The position numbers were made by a program, and so were the translations under genes. Below are positions 33,127 to 33,773 of a stretch of 33,773 nucleotides of DNA, in pieces. The stretch comes from Bacilli bacterium. Lineage in GTDB: Bacteria > Bacillota_I > Bacilli_A > RFN20 > CAG-288. How positions within the stretch are numbered: the first letter of the stretch is position 1; the number at the start of each line of letters is the position of its first letter. Below the pieces are notes generated by a model. The model was not told where the DNA came from. It ran no database searches and worked only from the letters and a program-made list of their open reading frames with translations. The stretch lies in contig JAFUFH010000050.1 in assembly GCA_017470005.1 (NCBI GenBank), forward strand, positions 1-33,773. The letters are read 5' to 3'.

Positions 33127-33172
33127 GACAAAAAACCTCACAAATGTCCGACAAAAAACCTCACAGATGTAA
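33127..33172. repeat. Tandem 23-bp direct repeat
   Basis: Two units starting at 33127 and 33150 share GACAAAAAACCTCACA then (A/G)ATGT. Multiple short repeats like this are usual at the ends of IS21-type elements, so it may be a solo element end. Confidence 0.6.
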
Positions 33173-33187
33173 AATATAGCACAAGTT

Positions 33188-33201
33188 CGAACAAAAGTTC
33201 G
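33188..33201. promoter_or_regulatory. LexA/DinR-type SOS box without an obvious gene
   Basis: CGAAC-AAAA-GTTCG matches the Gram-positive SOS operator CGAAC-N4-GTTC with complete arms. It arises where two AAGTTCGAAC palindromes stand 12 bp apart (33184-33204). No coding frame starts within several hundred bases on either side. Confidence 0.5.
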
Positions 33202-33261
33202 AACGGGATATCTTTTACGCTTACCCGGTGATGGTCGACTTATGACGGTTCAAATTTCTAA

Positions 33262-33292
33262 ACAAAAATAAAAGGTATCCGTTCAGATACCT
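33262..33292 (-). terminator. Minus-strand terminator
   Basis: On the minus strand AGGTATC pairs with GATACCT around TGAACG and is followed by TTTATTTTTG. It could end the transcript of the broken minus-strand gene at 33517-33633. Confidence 0.65.
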
Positions 33293-33516
33293 CTAAAGTT
33301 CGATAATGTCTCCAATTGTCGATGAATGAATACATTTCAAAGTCCAATTGTCGATTAATGAATTTATTGTTATAAAAAAAGAAGTTGTTGTCTACTTGAT
33401 TAAATAGGATTGATACAAACGTGTCAGTCCTTTTTCTTTATACCAAACACGAATACCATCCAAGGCCAATATAATCTTCTCATATCGTTTTATTATTTAA
33501 AAAAGATATCTAATCA

Positions 33517-33633
33517 CTATCGTAAATCAATTTGTGAACTGCTATCACAAGTAATCTTTTGGTTGTATTTAGTTTTCACCCAATCAGAAACTTCCTTAGA
33601 AAGAAGGATATCAGTTAAAATGTCAATCTTTTC
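33517..33633 (-). pseudogene. C-terminal remnant of an unrecognised gene cut by the mobile element
   Basis: On the minus strand a frame of about 39 codons (EKIDILTDILLSKEVSDWVK and on, ending SSSQIDLR) runs from the element end to a TAG stop. It is not recognised. A minus-strand terminator downstream supports it as the tail of a gene whose front lies beyond the element, off the right edge. Weak evidence. Confidence 0.3.
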
Positions 33634-33665
33634 GTAAGCGTTACTAATTAAGCGTTCTACAAAAC

Positions 33666-33708
33666 AAGCCTCCGGATGCCTAAGATATTGGGCACAAGGA
33701 GGCTTTTT
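33666..33708 (+). promoter_or_regulatory. Ribosome-binding-site hairpin, copy 3
   Basis: AAGCCTCC (33666-33673) pairs with GGAGGCTT (33698-33705), with TGCC/GGCA inside and TTTT after. The AAGGAGG Shine-Dalgarno for ATG 33713 lies in the right arm. The structure could also act as a terminator. Confidence 0.55.
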
Positions 33709-33712
33709 CAGA

Positions 33713-33773
33713 ATGAGCCAAAGCAAATACATCAAAATCCGGGAAGAGATAGACAAGGCAGGTATCAGCATCA
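33713..33773 (+). CDS. N-terminal fragment of a mobile-element protein (partial, right edge)
   Basis: Twenty codons, MSQSKYIKIREEIDKAGISI, before the window ends. Homologous to the starts at 1-60 and 21781-21858 (shared K-x-R/K-E-E/D-I-x-x-x-G-x-S-I pattern). Possibly an IS21-type transposase, judged only from the layout of the element end. Confidence 0.5.
   Translation, partial: MSQSKYIKIREEIDKAGISI

Larger units (their letters stand above)
32482..33516. other. About 1 kb without a gene, dense in short repeats and dyads
   Basis: No convincing open frame on either strand. Contents: a repeated 21-bp block GTCTC(G/A)ACAATCGA(A/T)GATG.. at 32767-32787 and 33062-33082; CCAATTGTCGAT at 32987, 33312 and 33344; a dyad AAAGTT/AACTTT at 32895-32909; an AT palindrome TATATTATAATATA at 32914-32927; a 23-bp tandem repeat; a LexA-type box; and two terminator-like hairpins. 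The TTGTCGA core resembles half of the operators at 31168-31220. This looks like a graveyard of mobile-element ends and regulatory sites. Confidence 0.6.
33634..33773 (+). mobile_element. Left end of the mobile element, copy 3, running off the right edge
   Basis: GTAAGCGTTACTAATTAAGCG at the outer end, then a hairpin and a start codon, align with the minus-strand reading of 140-1. The DNA is more diverged than between copies 1 and 2, yet the layout and protein start are kept. This may be the end of a full copy. Confidence 0.6.

Overview
The window looks like chromosome of a low-GC Bacillota (Bacilli- or Clostridia-like, probably host-associated). TGA acts as a stop codon (for example at the ends of the genes finishing at 29888 and 30897), so this is the standard bacterial code and not a Mycoplasma code. 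No rRNA or tRNA gene is visible. Both edges lie inside copies of the same mobile-element end, so the window may be a contig limited by a repeat.

Left third (about 0.4-15 kb): a nicotinate phosphoribosyltransferase gene cut by the left mobile element, then a peptide natural-product (RiPP) locus. This holds a HipA-like kinase, a radical SAM/SPASM maturase, a 62-residue precursor with a Gly-Gly leader and a 14-residue basic core, and an NHLM-type export set (short HlyD-like protein, C39-peptidase ABC transporter, second ABC transporter). The same operon continues into a partner-switching module: a STAS protein, a STAS-APH kinase fusion, and a membrane PP2C phosphatase fused to an anti-sigma-like ATPase domain. 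A large lipoprotein follows. Three start regions (HipA-like gene, precursor, lipoprotein) share a promoter box, TGTGGC-N5-TGTGGC-N11-TAnnAT, which suggests one regulator for the locus.

Middle (15-22 kb): a DUF4143 ATPase gene preceded by five 33-bp tandem repeats; a two-component system made of a 7-TM LytS-like kinase and an unusual XRE-HTH/receiver fusion regulator; a divergent beta-helix surface protein with a C-terminal membrane anchor; and a gap holding debris of the 33-bp repeat and of the mobile-element end.

Right part (22-31 kb): a tight nine-gene operon of more AT-rich genes behind a near-consensus sigma-A promoter. Its centre is a 1117-residue protein joining a beta-rich N-terminus, two AAA+ domains (the second CbxX/SpoVK-like) and a trypsin-like serine protease with an intact His-Asp-Ser triad. 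It sits beside a 756-residue protein with a P-loop-like but degenerate motif, a DUF1963-like protein, a 51-residue protein with a duplicated motif, and five proteins I do not recognise. I read this as a candidate, possibly undescribed, NTP-controlled protease system of the conflict/defence kind.

The right end (31-33.8 kb) carries a second DUF4143 ATPase gene behind two palindromic operators spaced 33 bp apart, then about 1 kb of gene-free, repeat-rich DNA with an orphan LexA-type box, and finally the right copy of the mobile-element end.
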